Positions 6,056 to 13,606 are shown, counted from the stretch's first letter. The stretch is 15,049 bases of DNA from JOPF133 sp052144935 (GCA_052144935.1 JBKQPR010000068.1:1-15049); one strand, 5' to 3'. Made by a program: numbers and translations. The notes: generated by a model not told the origin, from the sequence alone.

Positions 6056-7237
6056 ATGGTGCGGAATGTTCTTCTCTTGACCTTGGCACCCGCCGTAATG
6101 CTGGCGGGCGATTTCAATGGGAATTGGGACGCGGCCGTGGTGACCAACGCCGCGCGCATTCCCTTCCGAATGGAAGTGTCCGAATCTCCGGCGCGGGTTT
6201 GCTTCTTCGAGGATTCGGAACCGGTCTGTTCCAGCTCCGCCCGCATCGAAGGCGGCAAGCTGGCCGCGAAGTGGGACTACATGAACTCCCAACTGACGCT
6301 GGCCGCGGCGGATGGCGGCCTTTCGGGCAGCTATATCAACCTGCGGACGCAGCGCGAGACGCGGATCGAAGCCAAGCCGCACCAGGCCGCGGCGGCGCCG
6401 TCGCAGGCTCCCGCCCAGTTCGCCGGGGAGTGGGAAGTACACTCGGCGCAGCGGCCCGGTCCGGGCAACCAGTTGATCTTGCGGCAATCGGGCACCGAGT
6501 TGAAGGGCACGATCCTGCGCATCGATGGCGACGACGGGACCCTGGTGGGCCAGGTGGACGGCAATCATTTCGCCATCTCGCACTTCTCGGGGGACCGCCC
6601 GATGCTGCTCAAGGGAACGCTCGAAGCGGATGGCACGCTGGAACTCGAATCGGGAGCGCAGAAGCTTGTGGCGCTGCGTCCGGCGGAAGCGCGCGCGCGC
6701 AATCTGGCGCCGCCGCTCGATCCCATGACCTACGCCCACGTCAAGAATCCCGACGAGCGATTCCATTTCAGCTTCAAGGACGTGGACGGCAAGCCGTATA
6801 CCGAGGATTCCTTTGCCGGCAAGCCCTACGTGGTCAGCATTACCGGTAGCTGGTGCCCGAATTGCCGCGACGAAGCGCCATTTCTGGTGGAGCTGTACCA
6901 GGGCTATCACTCCAAAGGCTTGGAAATGGCGGCCTTCTGCTTCGAGAGCGCAGGCGACCCGACGTGGGCGCCGTTGCGCGCTTTCGTGCGCAGGTTCAAC
7001 ATTCAGTACCCGGCATTGCTGGCCGGCGAGCCCACTGCCGGAGTGCTCAAGACCGCGGTGCCGCAGATTGAAAACCTGTCGGCCTATCCCACCAGCATTT
7101 ACGTGGGCAAAGACGGCAAGGTGCGCGCGGTCCACACCGGCTTCCCCAGCGGCGGCAGCGGCGAGGAACTGGCGCGAGTCAAGGAAGAGATCCGCGCCAC
7201 CATCGAGCAGATGATTGCCGAGAAGCCGGGGCGTTAG
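6056..7237 (+). CDS. TlpA-like thioredoxin-fold protein with N-terminal beta-rich domain
   Basis: The protein has 393 residues. A short hydrophobic N terminus (VLLLTLAPAVMLAG) probably acts as a signal peptide. Two beta-rich modules follow (about 18-105 and 120-210), each starting with F-x-G-x-W (DFNGNWDAAV and QFAGEWEVHS) and joined by an Ala/Pro-rich linker. The C-terminal part from about 235 is a TlpA/ResA-type thioredoxin fold with redox motif WCPNC at 266-270 and the downstream cis-Pro region (SAYPTSIYVGKDGK). WCPNC resembles the WCPTC/WCPNC of periplasmic reductants rather than the WCGPC of cytoplasmic thioredoxin. It may reduce or isomerise disulphides of exported proteins. The next gene, 10 bp downstream, encodes a cysteine-rich exported esterase whose family needs a disulphide at the active site, so a functional link is plausible. 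Confidence 0.88.
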   Translation: MVRNVLLLTLAPAVMLAGDFNGNWDAAVVTNAARIPFRMEVSESPARVCFFEDSEPVCSSSARIEGGKLAAKWDYMNSQLTLAAADGGLSGSYINLRTQRETRIEAKPHQAAAAPSQAPAQFAGEWEVHSAQRPGPGNQLILRQSGTELKGTILRIDGDDGTLVGQVDGNHFAISHFSGDRPMLLKGTLEADGTLELESGAQKLVALRPAEARARNLAPPLDPMTYAHVKNPDERFHFSFKDVDGKPYTEDSFAGKPYVVSITGSWCPNCRDEAPFLVELYQGYHSKGLEMAAFCFESAGDPTWAPLRAFVRRFNIQYPALLAGEPTAGVLKTAVPQIENLSAYPTSIYVGKDGKVRAVHTGFPSGGSGEELARVKEEIRATIEQMIAEKPGR

Positions 7238-7247
7238 GGTGGCGGCG

Positions 7248-8735
7248 ATGGGATCGAGCGGCAACCGCCTCCTGACGGGGTGCCTTCGGGGCCCGGCTCC
7301 ATTGGTGGTGGCTCTGGCCGCCTTCGCGCAAACTCCCTGCGAGCGGCTGAAGTCGCTGGCGCTTCCGCACACGACTATCACGGCGGCCGATTCGATGCCC
7401 GCGCAATCCGCGACTCCCGCCCACTGCCGCGTGGAGGCGACGTTGCAGCCTTCGAACGATTCCGATATCAAGATCGAAGTCCGGCTCCCGGCCGCGGGCT
7501 GGAACGGAAATTATCAGGCCGTGGGAAATGGAGGTTGGGCGGGAACCATCAACCAAGCCGAGATGACCGTGGCGCTGGCGCGCGGTTACGCGACCAGTTC
7601 CACGGATACGGGCCACCACAGCCCGGGAGCGAGCTTCGCGCTGGGACATCCGGAAAAGCTGATCGACTTCGGGTATCGGTCCGAGCATGAGATGACCGTG
7701 ACCGCGAAGGCGATCATCGCCGCCTTCTACGCAGTGGGGCCGAAGTTCTCGTACTTCGTGGGATGCTCCTCGGGCGGCCGGCAGGCTCTGATGGAGGCCC
7801 AGAGATATCCGAACGATTACGACGGCATCGCCGCCGGAGCGCCCACTAACAATTGGAACAATATGATGTTCGGCCGGATGTGGGTGGCGCAGGCGACGCT
7901 CAAGGATCCGGCAAGCTACATTCCTCCGGCCAAGTATCCTGCGATTCACAAGGCCGTGATGGAGGCGTGCGATGCGCTGGATGGCGTGAAGGATGGCGTT
8001 CTGGAAGATCCGACGCGATGCCATTTCGACCCGGGCGCGATCGAGTGCAAGGGCGCCGACGGCCCGGACTGCTTGACCGGCCCGCAGGTGGAGGCTGCCC
8101 GGAAGATCTACACTCCGGCCGGGAATTCCCGCACCGGAGATCCGATCTTTCCCGCCATGGAGCGGGGGAGTGAATTGGTTTGGGCGATCCTCGCGGGCGG
8201 CCCGAAACCGATCGCACTGGCGGACGACTATTTTAAGTACGTGGTGTTCGAGAACCCGAACTGGGACTTCAAAACGCTGAATTTCGACAGCGATTTCGCG
8301 AAGGCGGCGAAACGCGACGGAGGCATCCTCAGCGCGACCAACCCGGACTTGAGGCCGTTTTTCTCGCACGGCGGAAAGTTGATCCAGTATCACGGGTGGA
8401 CCGATCAGCAGGTGATGCCCCGGAACAGCATCGACTATTACAACAGTGTCGTGAAAGAGATCGGGGATGCGGCCAAGACCGCGGATTCGTACCGGCTGTT
8501 TATGGCGCCCGGAATGGGTCACTGCGGGGGCGGCGAGGGGCCTAACAAGTTCGATGTGGTGGGCGCCCTGGCGCAGTGGGTGGAAAAGGGCAAGGCTCCG
8601 GACTCGATCCTGGCATCGCGCACTGAGGGGAACGCTTCCCGGACGCGGCCGCTGTGCCCTTACCCGCAGGTCGCCGTGTACAGTGGCACGGGCAGCACGG
8701 ACGACGCTGCCAATTTCGCCTGCAAAATGCCGTAG
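7248..8735 (+). CDS. Tannase/feruloyl esterase family alpha/beta hydrolase
   Basis: The product (495 residues) hydrolyses ester bonds of plant phenolics such as gallate or ferulate esters, judging by family. The nucleophile elbow is GCSSGG (172-177) with Ser174 preceded by Cys173. The Asp is D386 in HGWTDQQV and the His is H425 in APGMGHCGGG, followed by Cys426. This is the CS-D-HC arrangement in which the two cysteines bridge beside the triad. The segment CDALDGVKDGVLEDPTRC (241-258) matches the family's calcium-binding lid. An N-terminal hydrophobic stretch (PLVVALAAFAQ) indicates export. ATG 7248 is chosen because a weak AGGGTGG lies just upstream; GTG 7239 and TTG 7215 are alternatives, the latter overlapping the previous gene. 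It is co-transcribed with the TlpA-like gene. Confidence 0.93.
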   Translation: MGSSGNRLLTGCLRGPAPLVVALAAFAQTPCERLKSLALPHTTITAADSMPAQSATPAHCRVEATLQPSNDSDIKIEVRLPAAGWNGNYQAVGNGGWAGTINQAEMTVALARGYATSSTDTGHHSPGASFALGHPEKLIDFGYRSEHEMTVTAKAIIAAFYAVGPKFSYFVGCSSGGRQALMEAQRYPNDYDGIAAGAPTNNWNNMMFGRMWVAQATLKDPASYIPPAKYPAIHKAVMEACDALDGVKDGVLEDPTRCHFDPGAIECKGADGPDCLTGPQVEAARKIYTPAGNSRTGDPIFPAMERGSELVWAILAGGPKPIALADDYFKYVVFENPNWDFKTLNFDSDFAKAAKRDGGILSATNPDLRPFFSHGGKLIQYHGWTDQQVMPRNSIDYYNSVVKEIGDAAKTADSYRLFMAPGMGHCGGGEGPNKFDVVGALAQWVEKGKAPDSILASRTEGNASRTRPLCPYPQVAVYSGTGSTDDAANFACKMP

Positions 8736-8751
8736 GATGAGTCTGAAAGAA

Positions 8752-8793
8752 AGCGCCCGCAAGCGGGCGTTGGCAGGCTGAAGCCCGCCCCAC
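8752..8793. terminator. Double hairpin / REP-like element between convergent operons
   Basis: CGCCCG (8754-8759) pairs with CGGGCG (8764-8769) around loop CAAG, extendable by G-T and A-T. It is followed at once by a second imperfect hairpin with GGCAGGC and GCCCGCC arms and the tail CCCCAC (8772-8793). The second part shares its core with the palindromes at 294-368. Lying between the tannase stop and the aldolase stop, it could end transcription from both sides. No T tract is present, so this could equally be only a dispersed repeat. Confidence 0.5.
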
Positions 8794-8794
8794 C

Positions 8795-9793
8795 TCACCG
8801 CAGCCAGCGGGTGCGGTTGCGGGCTACGAACTCGTCGTCGTTCAGGTGAGGGTAGGCGGCACAGACGCGGTCGATCTCGCGGAGTTGTCCCGGCGAGAGG
8901 GCCTCATCCGGATCGAGACACCAGATCCCGTCGAGCAGTCCCTGGCGGCGGAGGATTTCATGAATTCCGGCAATCGAGCCGCGGAATTCGTGAGCGGCAT
9001 CGAAGATGGCGGCGTTGGCATCGGTCAGCTCGCCCGCAACCTGCCGCCACTGGTCGGCGCCGGGATCGCGGTGAATGCCCTCCAGCATCTCCACCGCCCG
9101 GCGCGTCCACACGGCCCATTGGCCGAGCAAGCCGCCCACGATGCGCAGACCCCGAAAGCCGGCGATCAGGTCAAGCACGATGTGATCGTCGTTGCCGGTA
9201 TAGAGCGCGACCCGATCGGCGCGGCCCGATTCGGCCACACCGCGCAGGACGTCGAGGGTGCGATACCGGTTGAAGGGCGCGATCTTGATCGCCACCACGC
9301 AATCCAGCGCGGCGAAGCGCCGCCAGAATTCCGTGGGCAGGATGCGGCCGCCCACCGCCGGCTGGAGATAGAACCCGACGATCGGCATGATCTCGCCGAC
9401 GGCTTGGGCGTGGCCGATCAGTTCCTCGATGCCGGCCTCCGGCAGAGCGGCGAGGCTCAGCAGAGCCGCATGGAAACCCAGGCGCGCGGCGCATTGGGCC
9501 TCCGCGAGCGCCTGCCGCCGCGCTCCGCAAACGCCCGCGATTCGGATGGCGTTTCGCCCGCGTGCCTCCTCGGCAGCGAGCGAGAGCACAGGCTCGTACA
9601 GGCCATGCCCCCGGATGGCGAATTGGGTGGTGTGGACGCCCACGGCGACGCCTCCCGCGCCGGCATCCAGATAATAGCGCGTGAGCGCGCGCTGGCGGCG
9701 CTCATCGAGCTTCCGCTCGGGCGTCAGCGCCAGCGGGTGCGCTGGAATCACGGTGCCCGCACGCAACCGCGCGCGCCAGTCAAAACCGGCCAT
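8795..9793 (-). CDS. Dihydrodipicolinate synthase (DapA) family aldolase/lyase
   Basis: The 332-residue protein belongs to the class I aldolase family that includes DHDPS, N-acetylneuraminate lyase and keto-deoxy-sugar-acid dehydratases. The Schiff-base lysine is K170 in CVVAIKIAPFNRYRT, and the conserved Tyr is Y142 in VGFYLQPAVGG. The GTTGE-type phosphate/carboxylate loop is replaced by GVHTTQ (52-57), so it is not a standard lysine-biosynthetic DHDPS. ALYTGNDD (197-204) corresponds to the glycine-rich strand lining the barrel. The ATG at 9793 lies within the 3' end of the epimerase gene (14-bp overlap), showing tight operon packing. It is the last gene of the PFK-led operon. Cleavage or dehydration of a sugar-derived keto-acid is inferred; the substrate is unknown. 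Confidence 0.9.
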   Translation of the reverse strand: MAGFDWRARLRAGTVIPAHPLALTPERKLDERRQRALTRYYLDAGAGGVAVGVHTTQFAIRGHGLYEPVLSLAAEEARGRNAIRIAGVCGARRQALAEAQCAARLGFHAALLSLAALPEAGIEELIGHAQAVGEIMPIVGFYLQPAVGGRILPTEFWRRFAALDCVVAIKIAPFNRYRTLDVLRGVAESGRADRVALYTGNDDHIVLDLIAGFRGLRIVGGLLGQWAVWTRRAVEMLEGIHRDPGADQWRQVAGELTDANAAIFDAAHEFRGSIAGIHEILRRQGLLDGIWCLDPDEALSPGQLREIDRVCAAYPHLNDDEFVARNRTRWLR

Positions 9794-10796
9794 CGCGCAC
9801 CTCGAAATGCGTGGGCTTGTTCCAAGTGCGTTGCGCCGCGCGAATCCATGCGGCGGTCATGGCGATCATGGCTTCGGGGCTGACTTCCGGGCGGCCAAGC
9901 AGGCGGCAGGCCAGCGAGGAATCGCTCAGCAGGGCGGTTTCCGCTTCCGCCCCTTCGAAAATCGGCTCGATCCCGAAATGCCCGGCGAATTGTTCGGCGA
10001 TCCAGCGCACCCGCAGCGTGTCGGGCCCGGTCACGTTGAGGATGCGAGGCGGCGAGGCCGCCAGTTCCAGCGCGCGGAGACACATCGAATTGGCGTCACC
10101 CTGCCAGATGACGTTGACCGATCCGGTCGCCAGAGGCACCGGCCGCCGTTGCCACACGCGCCGGCCGATATCGAGCAGCACTCCGTAGCGCAGATCGATC
10201 GCATAGTTCAGCCGCACCAGGACGACGGGCGTTCCATGGAGGCTCGAAAAGAATTGAAACACGCGCTCGCGCCCGAGCACGGTTTGCGCGTACTCGCCTA
10301 CCGGCGCCGGCTCCGTTTCCTCGGTGGCCGGAATCGTGGTTAGCGGATAGACATTGCCGCTCGAGAGCGCCACGATGCGCGCGTGCGGGTACCGCTCGGC
10401 GACCAGCCCTGGAACGAGCACATTGGTGGCCCAGGTGAGCGGCTGATTGTCCGTGGAGCCGAACTTTCGCCCGGCCAAAAACACCACGTTGGGGCTGTCG
10501 GGGAGCCGCGCGATCTGCCGCCGGTCGAGCAGATCGCACGACGCGACTTCGATGCCCCAACCGCGGAGCTGCTCTGCCGCCTCCGGGGAGGTGAATCGCG
10601 AAACCGCGACGATCCGGCGGCGGCTGCCCGCCGCATTGTCCGCGGCATCGGCCGCGCGGCGGGCGCGCCGGGCCAGCGACGGCCCCATCTTGCCTCCCGC
10701 GCCCAGGATCAGGATATCGCCCTCGATACGCCCCATGAAGGCGATGTCGGCCTCACTCGGCCGGGAGAGTTCGTCTTCCAGGGATTCCAATGCCAT
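9780..10796 (-). CDS. NAD-dependent epimerase/dehydratase (extended SDR) with altered catalytic motif
   Basis: The protein has 338 residues. The nucleotide-binding motif LGAGGKMG is at 31-38, preceded by a 22-residue N-terminal extension. SSGNVYP (145-151) supplies the active-site Ser region, and GEYAQTVLGRE (167-177) is in the place of the Y-x-x-x-K motif: Tyr169 is present, but position 173 is Val and a GRE triplet follows. LNYAIDLRYGV and NVIWQGDANSMCLRALE match the substrate-side segments of extended SDRs such as UDP-sugar epimerases. The longer open frame (to 11279) overlaps the GNAT gene and is not coding upstream; ATG 10796 lies 13 bp after the GNAT stop. It probably acts on a sugar or sugar acid with the downstream aldolase. 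Loss of the Lys questions normal SDR chemistry. Confidence 0.85.
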   Translation of the reverse strand: MALESLEDELSRPSEADIAFMGRIEGDILILGAGGKMGPSLARRARRAADAADNAAGSRRRIVAVSRFTSPEAAEQLRGWGIEVASCDLLDRRQIARLPDSPNVVFLAGRKFGSTDNQPLTWATNVLVPGLVAERYPHARIVALSSGNVYPLTTIPATEETEPAPVGEYAQTVLGRERVFQFFSSLHGTPVVLVRLNYAIDLRYGVLLDIGRRVWQRRPVPLATGSVNVIWQGDANSMCLRALELAASPPRILNVTGPDTLRVRWIAEQFAGHFGIEPIFEGAEAETALLSDSSLACRLLGRPEVSPEAMIAMTAAWIRAAQRTWNKPTHFEVRDGRF

Positions 10797-10809
10797 CGCC
10801 GCCGGGTTC

Positions 10810-11748
10810 TCAGCCAAACTCAGGCCCTCCGATTGCAAACTGCCGATCCGGCAAGCCGATGCCGGTGTGGTCTCCGCGGCACATGCGCAGGAATGGCCGC
10901 TCGATGGCGAAGCCGGCGGATTCCATCCAGCAGATCCAATCCGGCGAATGCTTGGGGACATCGATGGCAAATGGCTTTGCCGGCGGCCCGGGAGGATGCT
11001 GTGTGGGTGGATGCTGCATGGGAAGATGCTGCGCGGACAGACAGTGGGACACCAGGCTGGCGGCGGTCTCGGCGTCCTCGGCGACGATCGGGCCGAGTTG
11101 GCTGTACAGGTAACCGGGGCGTCCGAAGCAATAGCCATCCTTACTCTCCCTGGCGACCCAGGCCAACTCCGGCGCGCGGCGGTAGAAGGAAGCCAGCAAG
11201 GCGCTGCGATCGGCGCCGAAGACCGCGCGGTCGCGGGCGAAAACCTGGGGCAGGTCGGCAGGCTCCATCCGGCGGACAAGGCGGCTCGATGGCAGGGACG
11301 GGACGAACGCGGCGAATGCGGCGAGTGCGGCGCTTGGCTCCTCGGCGGCGGCGGCGACCTTCATCCGCACCAGCGGGTACTCCTCGCGGAAGCCGTACCG
11401 CCGATACAGCGGCTCGCCCGCCGGCGTGGCATCGAGACGGATGGAGGATTCTTCCCGCAGGCTTTCGAGCGCCCATTCCATCAGCCGCGAGGCGATTCCG
11501 GCGCGCCGCGCCTGGGGATCGACCAGCATCATGGCGATCCAACTGAAGGACCGGCCGAACCGCAGGAAAGCCACCGTTCCGAGCACGGCGTCATCGCGCA
11601 AGGCCAGACGGCAGGCGGCGCCATCGAAATCCAGGAAGCATCGCCAGTCGTCTTCCACCTGGTTCCATTGGCAGGCCCGGCAAAGGTGCAGGCCGGCGGC
11701 GATATCCGAATACCGCATGGCGCAGAGGGAGATACTCATCACACTCAT
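10810..11748 (-). CDS. GNAT family N-acetyltransferase, two-domain
   Basis: The product has 312 residues. The first GNAT domain (about 5-130) shows the acetyl-CoA loop VDPQARRAGIASRLM (76-90, pattern R-x-x-G-x-A) and the C-terminal strand GEPLYRRYGF. A second, more divergent domain (about 155-312) starts RRMEPADLPQVFARDR and ends FAIGGPEFG, in the style of the C-terminal GNAT half of DUF1248-like proteins. Between them, residues 238-256 form a Gln-His-Pro repeat coded by a 15-nt tandem repeat. The ATG at 11748 overlaps the PFK stop (ATGA), implying coupled translation; an in-frame ATG at 11739 is possible. The acceptor, perhaps an amino sugar or an enzyme of the pathway, is not known. Confidence 0.85.
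   Translation of the reverse strand: MSVMSISLCAMRYSDIAAGLHLCRACQWNQVEDDWRCFLDFDGAACRLALRDDAVLGTVAFLRFGRSFSWIAMMLVDPQARRAGIASRLMEWALESLREESSIRLDATPAGEPLYRRYGFREEYPLVRMKVAAAAEEPSAALAAFAAFVPSLPSSRLVRRMEPADLPQVFARDRAVFGADRSALLASFYRRAPELAWVARESKDGYCFGRPGYLYSQLGPIVAEDAETAASLVSHCLSAQHLPMQHPPTQHPPGPPAKPFAIDVPKHSPDWICWMESAGFAIERPFLRMCRGDHTGIGLPDRQFAIGGPEFG
10994..11038 (-). repeat. Three tandem 15-nt units inside the GNAT gene
   Basis: On the + strand the units begin at 10994, 11009 and 11024 and share GATGCTG plus a variable GGG tail. Read on the coding strand they give five-residue steps containing Gln-His-Pro (SAQHL, PMQHP, PTQHP). The repeat keeps the frame and lies in a loop between the domains' conserved segments. 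Confidence 0.75.
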
Positions 11749-12953
11749 CGCGCGCGCCGCTCATTCACCGGCAAGTGCGCCAGCGGCTCATGGGGTGCGA
11801 TGCCGCCCACCAACGGCGCGGCATAATCGGCAAATGCGGGCGAAATATCCGCGCCCGCCGAAGTCCTCCATTCAGCGGGAAACTTCTTTTCGGCGAAAGC
11901 CACTTTCTCCAGAGGAGCGCAGGAGGTGGTGGCCGAGTAGGCGGGTTCCGGCCCGCGGTGCCCTCGCTCCCGAACCAGGGTGACCATCACGCCCGACGTT
12001 CCGTCTTCCGCCGCATCCACGGCCGCCTGCCCGCAGAGCCGGGCCTCCTCCCAATCGACCGGCGACGGGTAAGCCAGGCTCGCGCGGCCCAGCAGGCCGG
12101 GCTTCTCGCTGCGGGTCTTCAGCTTCAGCTTCTCGGCCGTCAACATCGCTAGCCGGTGCCCCAGGTTCATGGCCAGTTGGCCGCGCGAACCGGCTCTGAC
12201 ATCCGCTCCGAAAGGCTGGCCGCGTTCGTCGAGCTGACCCTCGCAGACGGCCACCACGCACCGCCCCAAACGCTGGTACACGGAGTTCACATCTTCGAGC
12301 AGTTGGTCCAGCGGGAGCGGAACTTCTGGAAAATAAACCAGGTGCGGCGCGTCGCCGGGATGGTGGCGGGCGAGCGCGGTAGCGGCCACGATCCATCCCG
12401 CATCCCGGCCGAGCACTTCCACGAATTCCACTTGTCCGGGAAGCGCGCGGTTGTCGGCGCCGATGTCTCGGACGGCGCACGCGAAGAAGCGCGCCGCCGA
12501 CGGGTAGCCGGGGGAATGATCGGTTTCGGCCAGATCGTTGTCGATCGTCTTGGGGATGCCGATTACCTGCAGCTCATACCCGGTCTGACGGGCAATCTGG
12601 GCGATCTCCCACGCGGTTCGCATGGAGCCGTTTCCGCCGGTGTAGAAGAAGTAACGGACGTTGTGCGCCCCGAAGACCCCCAAGACCCGTTCGCGATCTT
12701 CCGCGGTGACTTCGCGGCGAGACGTTCCCAGCGCCGACGCCGGGGCGCGCGACACGCCGGCCAGCGTCCGGTCGCTTTGGGCGAAGAGGTCGAGGAAGTC
12801 CTCTTCGAGGATGCCGTCGATGCCGAATCGCGCGCCATAGAGACTGGCGATGCCGCGGTACCGGCGGGCCTGTTCGACGACTCCCAAGAGGCTCGCGTTG
12901 ATCACCGGCGTCGGTCCTCCGCTGTGCGCGACGATTGCGACGGCTCCTGGCAT
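11745..12953 (-). CDS. 6-phosphofructokinase homologue, PPi-dependent type
   Basis: The 402-residue product (from ATG 12953) is a PfkA-family kinase that phosphorylates fructose 6-phosphate in family members. The phosphate-donor loop is HSGGPTPVINAS near the N terminus. GGNGS (106-110) replaces the GGDGS/GGDDT of other members, and PKTIDND (134-140) has Lys where ATP-dependent enzymes have Gly. That Lys is the established mark of the pyrophosphate-using group. EVLGRDAGWI (179-188) is the usual M-G-R substrate motif with Leu for Met. ATG 12953 is chosen over GTG 12959 because GGAAG lies five bases upstream of it. It leads the four-gene operon and its stop overlaps the GNAT start. Donor specificity is inferred from one residue. 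The Asn in GGNGS is a caution, and another sugar phosphate could be the substrate. Confidence 0.9.
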   Translation of the reverse strand: MPGAVAIVAHSGGPTPVINASLLGVVEQARRYRGIASLYGARFGIDGILEEDFLDLFAQSDRTLAGVSRAPASALGTSRREVTAEDRERVLGVFGAHNVRYFFYTGGNGSMRTAWEIAQIARQTGYELQVIGIPKTIDNDLAETDHSPGYPSAARFFACAVRDIGADNRALPGQVEFVEVLGRDAGWIVAATALARHHPGDAPHLVYFPEVPLPLDQLLEDVNSVYQRLGRCVVAVCEGQLDERGQPFGADVRAGSRGQLAMNLGHRLAMLTAEKLKLKTRSEKPGLLGRASLAYPSPVDWEEARLCGQAAVDAAEDGTSGVMVTLVRERGHRGPEPAYSATTSCAPLEKVAFAEKKFPAEWRTSAGADISPAFADYAAPLVGGIAPHEPLAHLPVNERRAR

Positions 12954-13199
12954 GGTCACTTCCCGGTCATGAGGGCGGCGAACCTCCGATGCGCGGGAGG
13001 CAACCGGATCCGGCGGCCATCCCGTGCGGGCGCATCCAATTTCTTCGTTCGGAGAGAAGATGCCAGTGTAACGCAGAGTCCCGGGAAGATTCGATCCCTA
13101 TCGTTCCAGCGGATCGGAGTTGGAGTCCGGCGAGGCGGCCGGACCAGATCGCCGGGCCTGCGAAACAATCCGGCAGCGCCTGCGCCGGCGCCTGGGCGG
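12954..13199. other. Upstream region of the PFK-led operon, no gene seen
   Basis: Open frames on both strands here (for example 12956-13375 minus) are Arg/Pro-rich shadow sequence without recognisable domains. The promoter of the minus-strand operon should lie here, but no convincing -10/-35 pair could be picked by eye. Confidence 0.5.
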
Positions 13200-13345
13200 C
13201 AGGTGCCGTTGAAGTACAACGAACGCAATGGGATTGTGCCGCAATCGATCGTACGGCCGATCGATATGAGCCTGGTAGCGGCGGCCGGGCGATTACATGA
13301 CCGTTCCGCGGAGAGCGACGAAGACCTTTCGGTCGCGCGGCCCGG
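13200..13345 (+). pseudogene. uvrB-like C-terminal fragment, frameshifted
   Basis: Starting at about 13206, one frame reads LKYNERNGIVPQSIVRPIDM followed by SLVAAAG. This closely fits the UvrB helicase segment (pattern YN-x-x-HGI-x-P-x-x-I-x-x-I) that follows the last ATPase motif. Downstream the sense continues in mixed frames: DYMTVP in one, ESDEDLS in another, which together resemble a UvrB linker. There is no start, no upstream helicase motif and no UVR domain. It is therefore a remnant of an excision-repair gene copy, not the functional uvrB. The assignment rests on recalled motif similarity. Confidence 0.5.
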
Positions 13346-13376
13346 CCGAATCATTCGGTTCGGCTCCGTGGCCACG

Positions 13377-13545
13377 GGGCGACACGATCAAACTAGTCGA
13401 ATCCGATGGTTGGAAGCTCATGCGTACGCGCGGGAGTCCCGGCACCATCGTCGTCAATCGAAACCCGGAATCGTGACGATTGCGGGCCATGCGTCAGAGG
13501 ACCTCGGCCCCGCGACGCAGGCATCTATACTAACCCACATTTCCA
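13377..13545 (+). pseudogene. Degenerate second copy of hicA
   Basis: From about 13384 to 13533 the DNA matches the intact hicA (14013-14163) at roughly 85% of positions. The offset is 629 bases before the catalytic region and 630 after it, so one base has been lost between about 13428 and 13460. The ATG is replaced by unrelated sequence (CACGGGGCGAC instead of ATGAAGGTCAGGGAC). The codons for the conserved G-S-H become G-S-P, so the toxin's catalytic His is gone, and the frame then shifts to a stop. Homology stops near TCTATACTAA, just before the hicA end, and no hicB copy follows. It cannot make an active toxin. Confidence 0.85.
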
Positions 13546-13606
13546 TTTTGACGTTGACTTGCGAATCCTCGGATAGGCTTCATCATCAATATCCATAGCT
13601 CCATCG

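Noticed and set aside
5927..7471. 514-residue minus-strand frame opposite the TlpA-like gene
   Set aside because: It has no domain signature and crosses two real + strand genes.
7179..8798. 539-residue minus-strand frame opposite the tannase gene
   Set aside because: The tannase has an intact catalytic triad and signal region; the reverse frame is a His/Arg-rich shadow.
8846..9883. 345-residue + strand frame opposite the aldolase gene
   Set aside because: The minus strand has the DapA-family lysine and barrel motifs; this frame is antisense.
10447..11826. 459-residue + strand frame opposite the epimerase and GNAT genes
   Set aside because: The minus strand encodes recognisable domains throughout; the opposite frame is a GC-skew shadow without motifs.
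13346..13358. Perfect 6-1-6 palindrome CCGAATCATTCGG
   Set aside because: It is short, lies in decayed sequence and has no link to a promoter; it could be chance.
13548..13580. Two adjacent TTGAC boxes that might be -35 elements
   Set aside because: No -10 hexamer lies at 16-19 bases from either; the nearest TANNNT match is at 14 or 20.
12156..13598. 480-residue open frame on the + strand
   Set aside because: It runs antisense to the PFK gene for most of its length and is Arg/Gly-rich; only its 3' end carries the uvrB-like remnant.
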